A stretch of 8,163 bases of DNA from an uncultured Lachnospiraceae bacterium (lineage in GTDB: Bacteria; Bacillota_A; Clostridia; Lachnospirales; Lachnospiraceae), in assembly GCA_947177885.1 (NCBI GenBank), contig CAMWWF010000117.1, positions 1 through 8,163 on the forward strand, read 5' to 3'. Below are positions 1 through 6,119 of the stretch, piece after piece (positions within the stretch are counted from its first letter, which is position 1; the number at the start of each line of letters is the position of its first letter). The notes under the pieces were generated by a model that saw nothing but the letters and a program-made list of their open reading frames with translations, was not told the origin of the DNA and ran no database searches. Position numbers and translations under genes: made by a program.

Positions 1-737
1 GCCACCAGCGCTCCCATATCCAGCGCAAATATCTTCTTATCCTTCAGCCCCTGGGGCACATCGCCTCTGACGATACGCTGGGCCAGTCCTTCCACCACCG
101 CCGTTTTACCCACACCGGGTTCTCCGATGAGAACGGGATTGTTCTTCGTCTTGCGGGAGAGAATGCGGATCACATTCCGGATCTCACCGTCTCTGCCGAT
201 GACCGGATCCAGCTTCTGGTTCCTGGCCTTCTCCACCAGATCCTGCCCGTACTTTTCCAGAGTGTCGTATGTGGCCTCCGGATTGTCCGAGGTGACACGC
301 TGATTTCCTCTCACGGTGGACAGAGCCTGCAGGAAGCGTTCCCTGGTAATGCCATACTCCTTCCAGATGGCGCTGATCTCCCGGTTGGGATGCCTTAACA
401 TGGCAAGGAAGAGATGCTCCACGGACACATACTCGTCCCCCAGCTGCTTCGCCTCGTCCTCCGCACTTATCAGTACTTTGTTCAGATCCTGTCCTATATA
501 CACCTGACCGCCCTGAACCTTTACCCGCTTCTCCACTGCCTGGCGGACACGGTTCACGAAATGCTCCTTCTGGATCTCCATCTTCTCCACAAGCTTCAGG
601 ATCAGGCTGTCCTCTATGGTCAGGAGACTGTACAGCAGATGCTCCTGCTCGATCTCCTGATTGCCGTATTCGTAGGCAAGCTTCTCACAGCCCTGCACAG
701 CCTCCACGGACTTCTGTGTAAATTTCTGAATGTTCAT
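1..737 (-). CDS. clpB: ClpB-type AAA+ disaggregase, N-terminal part (cut by window edge)
   Basis: The 245 visible codons encode the start of ClpB (Hsp100), the cytoplasmic ATP-driven disaggregase that works with DnaK; the family is about 860 residues long, so roughly two thirds lie outside the window. The protein opens [15 protein letters not shown], typical of ClpB. Residues 1 to about 145 are the double Clp_N repeat (QEHLLYSLL near 31 and VEHLFLAML near 106 mark the two halves). NBD1 begins near [11 protein letters not shown] (157-167). Walker A GEPGVGKT is at 205-212, where E. coli ClpB has it. The ATG at 737 is supported by AAAGGAGG eight bases upstream and by the family-typical N-terminus. 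I see neither a CIRCE element nor a CtsR heptad repeat upstream, so heat-shock control is not evident. ClpC is less likely because of the N-terminal sequence; the M-domain that would settle it is not visible. Confidence 0.95.
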   Translation of the reverse strand, partial: MNIQKFTQKSVEAVQGCEKLAYEYGNQEIEQEHLLYSLLTIEDSLILKLVEKMEIQKEHFVNRVRQAVEKRVKVQGGQVYIGQDLNKVLISAEDEAKQLGDEYVSVEHLFLAMLRHPNREISAIWKEYGITRERFLQALSTVRGNQRVTSDNPEATYDTLEKYGQDLVEKARNQKLDPVIGRDGEIRNVIRILSRKTKNNPVLIGEPGVGKTAVVEGLAQRIVRGDVPQGLKDKKIFALDMGALV

Positions 738-847
738 ATGCTTTGCCTCCTTTATTCCCGTGAACAGTGAGCTAAATACCGCGTCTGCGGCAACATGATC
801 GACTCTGTCTCCCTGCTCACGCTTTATTGTTTCTCTGTTCTATAATT

Positions 848-875
848 AATATAACACTATTGAAACAAAAATCAA
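848..875 (-). promoter_or_regulatory. Putative clpB promoter
   Basis: Read on the minus strand, TTGATT (875-870) and TATATT (853-848) are separated by 16 bases in AT-rich DNA. The start codon of clpB is about 100 bases downstream. Several overlapping AT-rich alternatives exist in 840-900, so the exact hexamers are uncertain. Confidence 0.35.
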
Positions 876-935
876 GAAGGAAAGTATAAAGTTTTTCTAA
901 AGCAACTGACAGGCCATATCCGTTCAGTGATCTGT

Positions 936-1994
936 CTACTCTGTTGTGGGACTGTCGAAAACCGGGAAAGGCACCGAGAACAGATCTCCGTAGCCGCCCC
1001 CGTCATCCTCCGCTATCAGCTCCACACTCTTGGCACGCCATTCTTCCAGCAATTGCAATCCTCCATTCCCCGCGAGAAAATCTCTTGCATTATCAAAAAT
1101 TCTCTGAAATCTATTTACTTCATCGCTTTGGGCATTGCTTCCATAAGACACTACATAAGTATTACAAAGTTGTATTAATCCCTCCGGCAGCTGATCCGGC
1201 TTTTGGAACGGGGTGCCGGGTTTCGGAATCTGCCTCAAACGGTCCTCAAAGATACTGATCCCGGCGCTGAGCTGTTTCCTGCCGGCTGTACTGACATCCA
1301 GAATGCATACTGCGCCTGCTCCCTTGCCTGTCGAATGTTTAAGATAAGCCCCTTCCAGCCATCGGTTCATTCCTTCCACGGAAAAATCCATGGGCAGCTG
1401 CATCGGGTCATACCTTTTCAGCACTCTGTTATCCTCTGTCCTGTAAACAAAATCCGGCTGTCCGGGCTCTCCGCGGTGATAGCCAAAAAGAGGGGCATCC
1501 GACTTGCCACCCGGGTCTGTCCGTTCGTATTTCCGGGTATATGCCTCCAGTGCAAGGAGTTCACTTATTTTCGGAATGTCATCCGCATGATCCGGATCTT
1601 TTTCCGCCAAAAGAGCTATGGGAATACGCTTTAATGCTTCACCTACAAAACTATACCAGATGATAGGAATCCGGAAATTCGGCTTTTGGAGATGGAGTAT
1701 CATTGCGGTATCCTTACATATTTTTTGAATCTCCTGCGGTGACAGGAATCTCTGTCTTCCTATGTTCTCACATGCCTCATGAAGAAACCTGCCCAGTACT
1801 TCCAGAAACAGGCTGACAGACTCTGCATCTTCACTTCCCGAATTCTGCCGCATCGGCCGTGAATAGCTTATACTCAGAGCTTCCATTTCACTTTGCCCCT
1901 GTCTCCGGGCAGAAACAGAGGCAGAGCGCCTTGCTCTGGGAATGGTCTTCTGTACTGCTCTCTTTCCGGATAAATCCGCACGTAATACAGTCAT
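936..1994 (-). CDS. Hypothetical protein, 352 aa, function not recognised
   Basis: I do not recognise a family. The frame remains open upstream to a GTG at 2048 (370 aa), but that codon has no Shine-Dalgarno sequence. The ATG at 1994 has GGAGGC ten bases upstream, so I prefer 352 residues. Residues 1-52 are rich in Arg, Ser and Gln and probably disordered. From about 58 to 205 the protein is mixed helical, with an aromatic and hydrophobic stretch (IPIIWYSFVGEALKRIPIALL, about 110-130). The C-terminal half contains a basic/aromatic run (VLKRYDPMQLPMDF), a Gly-rich turn followed by strand-like residues (GKGAGAVCILDVS, about 223-235) and an acidic, Gly-rich tail ending FDSPTTE. There is no signal peptide and no clear membrane span, so it is probably cytoplasmic. 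It looks monocistronic: 588 bases separate it from copA and 198 from clpB. Base composition is visibly less GC-rich than copA. Confidence 0.7.
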   Translation of the reverse strand: MTVLRADLSGKRAVQKTIPRARRSASVSARRQGQSEMEALSISYSRPMRQNSGSEDAESVSLFLEVLGRFLHEACENIGRQRFLSPQEIQKICKDTAMILHLQKPNFRIPIIWYSFVGEALKRIPIALLAEKDPDHADDIPKISELLALEAYTRKYERTDPGGKSDAPLFGYHRGEPGQPDFVYRTEDNRVLKRYDPMQLPMDFSVEGMNRWLEGAYLKHSTGKGAGAVCILDVSTAGRKQLSAGISIFEDRLRQIPKPGTPFQKPDQLPEGLIQLCNTYVVSYGSNAQSDEVNRFQRIFDNARDFLAGNGGLQLLEEWRAKSVELIAEDDGGGYGDLFSVPFPVFDSPTTE

Positions 1995-2237
1995 ACTTCT
2001 ACTCGCCTCCTTTTTCCATCCAATCGACTCCCGAAATCTCCAGACCACTTATCAGGCAGCTTTCCGGAAATCGCTCCGGGCAATTCCCCCGTTTTCCCGG
2101 ATACACTTTAACCGCAATGTCTGATTTGCCTTTTCATGTCATTGCAGTAAGTTATATTCAACATATCGCTCCCCACGGTCGCTTTCACAGAACAGACAAA
2201 AAAGCTGTTACAGCCCTGTCATTACCCTGAAGATACA

Positions 2238-2265
2238 CCTCTATGTTGTCAGCATAACACAGAGG
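2238..2265. repeat. Inverted repeat / hairpin
   Basis: CCTCT-A-TGTT and AACA-C-AGAGG form two paired blocks (5 bp and 4 bp) around a single A/C mismatch. A G-T and a T-A pair extend the stem inward, leaving a four-base loop at 2250-2253. No T-run follows on either strand, so it is not an ordinary intrinsic terminator. Role unknown. Confidence 0.5.
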
Positions 2266-2409
2266 ACTGATCTTGTCATGATGCCACTACAGATCAATAG
2301 TAAAATATGAAATTCTCCCCTTACGGACGCCATTCCCGCCTTGTCCGCGATCCCTGACAAACCAGCCTGCGGTTTCAAAAGCTTCAGGGAAATCAGAAAT
2401 CAATCTCTG

Positions 2410-2514
2410 TCACTGTGTGCGGTCATTTTTTACTTCCTGTCCAAAGCAGACACAACAAAATTGCCGCACACAGAAGCATCGGGCACAAATATCGCGGCTC
2501 GGCACAATATTCAT
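2410..2514 (-). CDS. Candidate 34-aa Cys-rich microprotein downstream of copA
   Basis: ATG at 2514, TGA at 2410. The product has six cysteines in 34 residues (positions 10, 13, 15, 20, 21, 23), arranged CxxCxC-x4-CCxC. That pattern resembles metallothionein-like Cu(I)-binding peptides; this is a resemblance in spacing only, not a family match. GGGG lies about three bases before the ATG, a poor spacing. It starts 69 bases after the copA stop on the same strand, with no visible terminator between, so it could be on the copper transcript. Against it: very short, weak ribosome binding site, and overlap with inverted repeats at 2413-2473 that could alone explain the sequence. Chance is a real possibility. 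Confidence 0.2.
   Translation of the reverse strand: MNIVPSRDICARCFCVRQFCCVCFGQEVKNDRTQ
2413..2473. repeat. 10-bp perfect inverted repeat with a competing partner
   Basis: CTGTGTGCGG (2413-2422) is the exact reverse complement of CCGCACACAG (2464-2473). The second arm overlaps TTGCCGCA (2461-2468), which is in turn the reverse complement of TGCGGCAA (2530-2537). The middle element can therefore pair with only one of the two flanking arms at a time. No T-run follows on the minus strand. Confidence 0.6.
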
Positions 2515-2582
2515 GTCCCCTGCACTGAATGCGGCAATCTCTCAACTACGTATATGCAATTCTTTATCCCGTCCGGGACAGG

Positions 2583-2792
2583 TCAGGCGATCCCCTTCAC
2601 CTCATACCCCGCCTCGGTAACCGCAGCAGTCAATGTCTCATCAGCCACTTCTCCCGCCAGTTCCACCGTAGCGGTCTTATCCTCCAGACTCATGGTGACC
2701 GCGCTGACACCGGCTACCTCCTCCAGCGCTTTCTGCACTCTTCCTGTGCAGTGACCGCACATCATACCTTCGATCGTCATTACTTTTGTCAT
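2583..2792 (-). CDS. Internal CopZ-like copper chaperone frame within the 3' end of copA
   Basis: The last 69 codons of copA starting at the in-frame ATG 2792 make a complete HMA-fold copper chaperone: MTKVMTIEGMMCGHC at the start, a VKGIA end, and exactly the usual CopZ length of about 69 residues. GAGG (2804-2801) lies eight bases before this ATG, good Shine-Dalgarno spacing, so independent translation is plausible. The codons across the junction are GAC AAA AAA ATG, making a run of seven A residues. Removing one A would turn the junction into TGA overlapping ATG, the classic copA-copZ stop-start overlap. The product may therefore be made as a fused domain, as free CopZ by internal initiation, or both if polymerase or ribosome slips on the A run. 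Which of these occurs cannot be read from sequence alone. Confidence 0.5.
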   Translation of the reverse strand: MTKVMTIEGMMCGHCTGRVQKALEEVAGVSAVTMSLEDKTATVELAGEVADETLTAAVTEAGYEVKGIA

Positions 2793-5700
2793 TTTTTTGT
2801 CCTCGCTTTCCTGATTTGTTATTTTATTGACTCCAGCCGCATGGGACTGTGTTACCTTATTCTCACCGACAGCCTCTGCTCTCCCGGCTGCCTGCCGCTC
2901 TGCGCTGACTTCCTGCGCTCTCCCGGCTGCCTGCTGCTCTGCATCGGCCGCATGGGCTTCCCCCACTTCTTTATCGGCTGCCCTGTCTGTCCGGACTTCT
3001 TTCGCAAAGCCGCTCTTAAAACCCCTGAGCCGCAAAGCATTTCCCACCACGAACACACTGCTCAGACTCATGGCGGCGGCGCCGAACATGGGATTTAACC
3101 TGATTCCAAACAAAGGATACCACACTCCAGCCGCCAGAGGAATCCCTATGGCATTGTAGAAAAAGGCCCAAAAGAGGTTCTGCTTGATATTGCGGATCAC
3201 CGCGCGGCTGAGCCGCACCGCCGTCACCGCGTCCCGGAGATCGCTCTTCATCAGAACGATATCCGCGCTCTCCATTGCCACATCCGTTCCTGCGCCGATC
3301 GCCATGCCCACATCCGCTGCCGCCAGGGCAGGGGCATCGTTGATACCGTCGCCGATCATCGCCACCTTCCTGCCGGATTTCTGCACTTCGCGGATCTTCT
3401 TCTCCTTATCCTGGGGCAGTACCTCCGCGATCACTTCCTCGATATGCAGCTGCCGGCGCACCGCCTCCGCCGTTCGGCGGTTGTCTCCGGTCAGCATGAC
3501 CACACGGATGCCCATTTCCCTGAACCTGCGAATCGCGTCATGGGAACCGGCCTTAACGCCGTCGGACACATCGATCTCTCCCAGAAGCTCGCCCTCCGCT
3601 GCCACCAGAAGCGGTGTTCTGCCCTCTGCCGCTATGGCATCAAGCCCTTCCGCGTATATGGGATCCACCGTTATCCCGTTTTCTTCCATATACGCGCGGT
3701 TTCCCACCAGGAAGCGGGTTCCCGCCTTCCAGCCCCGGTCCATCCGGTTTCGGGCTTCTTCCGCCAGCCTGGCGGCGTCCCCTCTGTTCCTGTGCTCCCG
3801 CGTGACAGCTGACGCACCATTTCTGCTCTGATCCGCCGCCGCATCGACAGTCGCTTCCTTCCTGCTTCGGTCCTCCGCCGTATCGGCAGCCGCTTTCTTT
3901 CCGCTTCGGTTCTCCGCCGTATCGGCAGCCGCTTCCTTTCCGCTTCGGTTCTCCGCCATGACAGTCTCAGCTTCCTTTTCACCCAGAACTTCCGTCAGTA
4001 CCGAACCGTCCTCATTCTTTCCTGCCACAAACACCGCCGTAGGACCGTCATTTCCCGGAAACATGGGCCGGGGCGGGATATCCTCCGCCAGGACGCCTTC
4101 GATCCCTCTTCCGGGTACCGCCTTAAAATCCCGGATCTCCGGAACATACACCCCGTCTTCCTGCGCCCGCTCCAGGATTGCCTCCGCCAGGGGATGCTCG
4201 CTCTTTTTCTCCAGCGCCGCCGCGATCTGCAGCAGGGTATCCACAGCAAGATCCTGCACATAGCACCCACAGCCGCTGAAGCGGAGCTTTCCGGAAGTGA
4301 TCGTACCGGTTTTATCCATGACCACGGTATCGATCTCCTTGGCCTGCTGCAAAGCCTCTCCGGACTTGATCAGTATCCCATGATTTGCGCCCACGCCGGT
4401 TCCCACCATGATCGCCACCGGTGTGGCACGCCCCAGGGCGCAGGGACAGGAGATGACCAGTACCGCTATGGCGGAGGAAATGGCAAACTCCGCCCCCGCT
4501 CCCGCCAGAAGCCATGCCGCCAGGGTCACAAGAGCTATCCCCATCACCACAGGTACAAACACGCCCGCCACCTTATCCGCCAGCTGGGCAATAGGCGCCT
4601 TGCTGGCACTGGCTTCCTCCACCAGACGGATGATCTGGGACAGTGTGGTATCCTCTCCCACCCTGTCAGCCCGGCATTTCAGGAAACCGGATTTATTCAC
4701 GGTGGCGGACACCACCTTATCCCCGGCCTGCTTTTCCACCGGTATGCTCTCCCCCGTGATCGCCGCCTCATCGATACTTGAATTGCCCTCCAGCACGGTT
4801 CCGTCCGCAGGCACCAGGCTTCCCGGCTTTATCAGGAATATGTCCCCTGTCTGCAGAGTCTCCGTAGGAACCTCCAGCTCCTGTCCCTCCGCCGTCAGCA
4901 GGATCGCCGTCTTGGGAGACAGATCCATCAGTTTGGTGATGGCCTCACTGGTCTTTCCCTTGGAGCGGCTTTCCAGATATTTCCCCACTGTGATCAGTGT
5001 CAGGATCATTCCTGCGGATTCAAAATACAGGTCATGGGAATACTGCTCCACCAGCGCCATATCCCCGTGTCCCAGCCCATAGCTGATGCGGTACATGGCA
5101 AAGATACCGTATCCGATGGCCGCGGAAGCTCCCAGAGCGATCAGGCTGTCCATATTGGGGGACAGGTGCCTTATGGTCTTAAATCCCACGGAAAAGAATT
5201 TCCGATTCATATACACAATGGGAAGCAGCAGCAAAAGCTGGGTCATGGCAAAAGTCATTGCATTTGCATTTCCATGCAGATACCGATGTACAAAACCCGG
5301 AATCGGCAGCCCGAACCATTCATTGTACATATGGTACATGGCCACGTACATCAGGGGGATCAAAAAGCCGATGGAAATGCCCAGCCGCCATTTCATGGCC
5401 CGGGCCTCCTCCTTCGCCTTTCGCTCTACGCTGCCGCGGGCTGTACTCCGCGCGCTCCGTCCCGCTCCGACTCTGCCTGTATTTTCCCCCAGACCCCTTT
5501 CCATGTTCCCCGGCACGCCGTCTGACATGCCGTTTCCACTATTTGCCGCACCGCTTCTCCTGTTTCCTGCCGCGCCGTCCTCTGCGCTGCTTTCCACGGT
5601 TCCTGCCGCACTGCCTTCTGCACCGCTTTCTCCGTTCCGTGCCGTACTGCCCTCCGCGCCGGCTTCCGTATCTGTTCCGTTTCCGCCGCAGGAAGCCCCG

Positions 5701-5960
5701 CATACGGCCTGCCTGCCTGTTTTCACCGGCACCGGATTGCGGACACCGCCAAGGATCAGAGAGGCTCCATACCCCGCCTTTTCCACCGCCGCAATGATAT
5801 CATCCTCTGTCAGCCGCCCCTCGTCATAACTGACCTCCATTGTCTCCGTCAGCAGGTTCACCGACGCTCTCTCTACTCCCGCCAGCTTGTTTACCGCCTT
5901 CTCCACATGGGAGGAACAGGCGGAACATGTCATTCCGGAAATATGATACCGCTCTTTCAT
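2583..5960 (-). CDS. copA: Copper-exporting P1B-type ATPase CopA with fused C-terminal CopZ-like domain
   Basis: Pumps Cu(I) out of the cytoplasm across the inner membrane, driven by ATP. Order of parts: N-terminal HMA domain with GMTCSAC (C12, C15); Gly/Ala/Glu-rich repeat linker (about 75-185); TM1-TM4 (about 191-212, 234-251, 271-291, 310-329); actuator TGES (402-405); TM5 and TM6 with the metal-site CPC (505-507); phosphorylation motif DKTGT (549-553, D549); SEHP (587-590); a roughly 120-residue insertion in the ATP-binding domain (about 625-747); TGDN (824-827); GDGINDAP (870-877); TM7 with YN (935-936); TM8 with MxxSS (964-968); a repeat linker (about 985-1056); and a 69-residue HMA/CopZ module with MxCxxC (C1068, C1071). 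CPC, YN and MxxSS identify Cu(I) specificity (P1B-1). One-HMA homologues are usually about 730-760 residues; the excess here is linkers, insertion and CopZ. R511 replaces the usual Leu in CPCALGLATP. The ATG at 5960 has AGAGGTGAT just upstream. It lies 155 bases after csoR, with no promoter or CsoR box between, so it is probably cotranscribed. Confidence 0.95.
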   Translation of the reverse strand: MKERYHISGMTCSACSSHVEKAVNKLAGVERASVNLLTETMEVSYDEGRLTEDDIIAAVEKAGYGASLILGGVRNPVPVKTGRQAVCGASCGGNGTDTEAGAEGSTARNGESGAEGSAAGTVESSAEDGAAGNRRSGAANSGNGMSDGVPGNMERGLGENTGRVGAGRSARSTARGSVERKAKEEARAMKWRLGISIGFLIPLMYVAMYHMYNEWFGLPIPGFVHRYLHGNANAMTFAMTQLLLLLPIVYMNRKFFSVGFKTIRHLSPNMDSLIALGASAAIGYGIFAMYRISYGLGHGDMALVEQYSHDLYFESAGMILTLITVGKYLESRSKGKTSEAITKLMDLSPKTAILLTAEGQELEVPTETLQTGDIFLIKPGSLVPADGTVLEGNSSIDEAAITGESIPVEKQAGDKVVSATVNKSGFLKCRADRVGEDTTLSQIIRLVEEASASKAPIAQLADKVAGVFVPVVMGIALVTLAAWLLAGAGAEFAISSAIAVLVISCPCALGRATPVAIMVGTGVGANHGILIKSGEALQQAKEIDTVVMDKTGTITSGKLRFSGCGCYVQDLAVDTLLQIAAALEKKSEHPLAEAILERAQEDGVYVPEIRDFKAVPGRGIEGVLAEDIPPRPMFPGNDGPTAVFVAGKNEDGSVLTEVLGEKEAETVMAENRSGKEAAADTAENRSGKKAAADTAEDRSRKEATVDAAADQSRNGASAVTREHRNRGDAARLAEEARNRMDRGWKAGTRFLVGNRAYMEENGITVDPIYAEGLDAIAAEGRTPLLVAAEGELLGEIDVSDGVKAGSHDAIRRFREMGIRVVMLTGDNRRTAEAVRRQLHIEEVIAEVLPQDKEKKIREVQKSGRKVAMIGDGINDAPALAAADVGMAIGAGTDVAMESADIVLMKSDLRDAVTAVRLSRAVIRNIKQNLFWAFFYNAIGIPLAAGVWYPLFGIRLNPMFGAAAMSLSSVFVVGNALRLRGFKSGFAKEVRTDRAADKEVGEAHAADAEQQAAGRAQEVSAERQAAGRAEAVGENKVTQSHAAGVNKITNQESEDKKMTKVMTIEGMMCGHCTGRVQKALEEVAGVSAVTMSLEDKTATVELAGEVADETLTAAVTEAGYEVKGIA
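2868..2942 (-). repeat. 13-residue (39-bp) tandem repeat in the CopA C-terminal linker
   Basis: Residues about 1007-1031 contain EQQAAGRAQEVSA followed by ERQAAGRAEAV. At DNA level a block starting GCTCTCCCGG at 2878 recurs at 2917, a 39-base period. It joins the ATPase to the CopZ-like domain and is Ala/Glu/Gln/Arg-rich, probably disordered or helical. Confidence 0.7.
3834..3956 (-). repeat. 39-bp tandem repeat inside the CopA ATP-binding domain
   Basis: Two nearly identical 39-base copies (3873-3911 and 3912-3950) and a degenerate third (3834-3872) encode ENRSGKEAAADTA-like 13-residue units at about residues 669-710. They sit between the SEHP motif and the VGNRAYMEENG segment of the nucleotide-binding domain, where CopA proteins normally have only a short loop. 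Confidence 0.85.
5541..5660 (-). repeat. Degenerate 12-residue (36-bp) repeats in the CopA N-terminal linker
   Basis: Residues about 101-140 read as GAEGSTARNGES, GAEGSAAGTVES, SAEDGAAGNRRS and a partial fourth unit. They lie between the N-terminal metal-binding domain and TM1 in a Gly/Ala/Ser/Glu-rich, presumably flexible linker. DNA identity between units is lower than in the 39-bp array. Confidence 0.65.
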
Positions 5961-5995
5961 ACATCACCTCTCCCTTTTCATTCACTCACACCTGC

Positions 5996-6013
5996 GTGAA
6001 CAAAACAGTTCAC
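5996..6013. repeat. Hairpin upstream of the copA ribosome binding site
   Basis: GTGAAC and GTTCAC form a perfect 6-bp inverted repeat around AAAACA. It lies between the mini-ORF ladder and the copA Shine-Dalgarno sequence in the csoR-copA transcript. No T-run follows on the minus strand, so translational control or mRNA processing is likelier than termination. Confidence 0.45.
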
Positions 6014-6031
6014 CGCATTTCCCCGTGTTCG

Positions 6032-6119
6032 TTACAGTTTCGTCTCCATTGCATTCTCGCCTTTCATTGCAGTTTCGTCTCCATTGCATTCTCGCCTTTC
6101 ATTGCACTCTCATCTTCAT
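6032..6119 (-). other. Ladder of three mini-ORFs joined by ATGA overlaps between csoR and copA
   Basis: The csoR stop TGA (6118-6116) overlaps an ATG (6119-6117) that opens MKMRVQ. Its TGA (6101-6099) overlaps the ATG (6102-6100) of MKGENAMETKLQ. That frame's TGA (6066-6064) overlaps the ATG (6067-6065) of MKGENAMETKL, which ends at TAA (6034-6032). Each junction has the ATGA form used for translational coupling. Whether these are translated, or are a by-product of the tandem duplication beneath them, cannot be decided here. Confidence 0.4.
6035..6104. repeat. Perfect 35-bp tandem duplication between csoR and copA
   Basis: The 35-base unit 6035-6069, beginning CAGTTTCGTC and ending TTTCATTG, is repeated without a mismatch at 6070-6104. 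The period is not a multiple of three. Two copies with no spacer rule out a CRISPR array. Perfect identity suggests a recent duplication or selection on the repeat. Confidence 0.95.

Larger units (their letters stand above)
1995..2582. other. 588-base intergenic region between the hypothetical gene and copA
   Basis: No convincing protein gene on either strand. On the minus strand it holds a Cys-rich micro-ORF (2410-2514), a set of inverted repeats (2413-2537), nested repeats TCCCTGA/TCAGGGA (2351-2357, 2384-2390) around AAACC/GGTTT (2359-2363, 2371-2375), and a hairpin at 2238-2265. An 18-codon frame at 2108-2164 has GGGGAG four bases before its ATG but nothing else in its favour. The minus frame from about 2540 to 2185 is interrupted only by stops at 2410 and 2287, which could be a decayed gene or chance. 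I see no clear intrinsic terminator after copA and no clear promoter for the downstream gene. Confidence 0.6.

Noticed and set aside
738..900. CIRCE or CtsR operator upstream of clpB
   Set aside because: Neither the TTAGCACTC-N9-GAGTGCTAA form nor tandem GGTCAAA heptads are present; TTAGCTCACT near 763-772 is only a partial look-alike.
2108..2164. 18-codon minus-strand ORF with GGGGAG before its ATG
   Set aside because: Too short, no coding signs beyond the purine tract, and no promoter seen; left as a mention in the gap description.
1859..2230. Plus-strand 123-codon frame overlapping the start of the unknown gene
   Set aside because: No Shine-Dalgarno sequence, partly antisense to the 352-residue gene, and no recognisable protein features.
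2567..2578. TCCCG-TC-CGGGA as a copA terminator
   Set aside because: Loop of two bases and no T-run on the minus strand; it cannot act as a normal intrinsic terminator.
3184..5829. Long plus-strand open frames opposite copA (for example 3184-3831 and 5086-5829)
   Set aside because: Their products are Ser/Pro/Arg-rich mirror images of a GC-rich, confidently identified gene and lack good ribosome binding sites; they are antisense shadows.
6035..6104. CRISPR-like repeat
   Set aside because: Two directly adjoining copies with no spacer; it is a tandem duplication.
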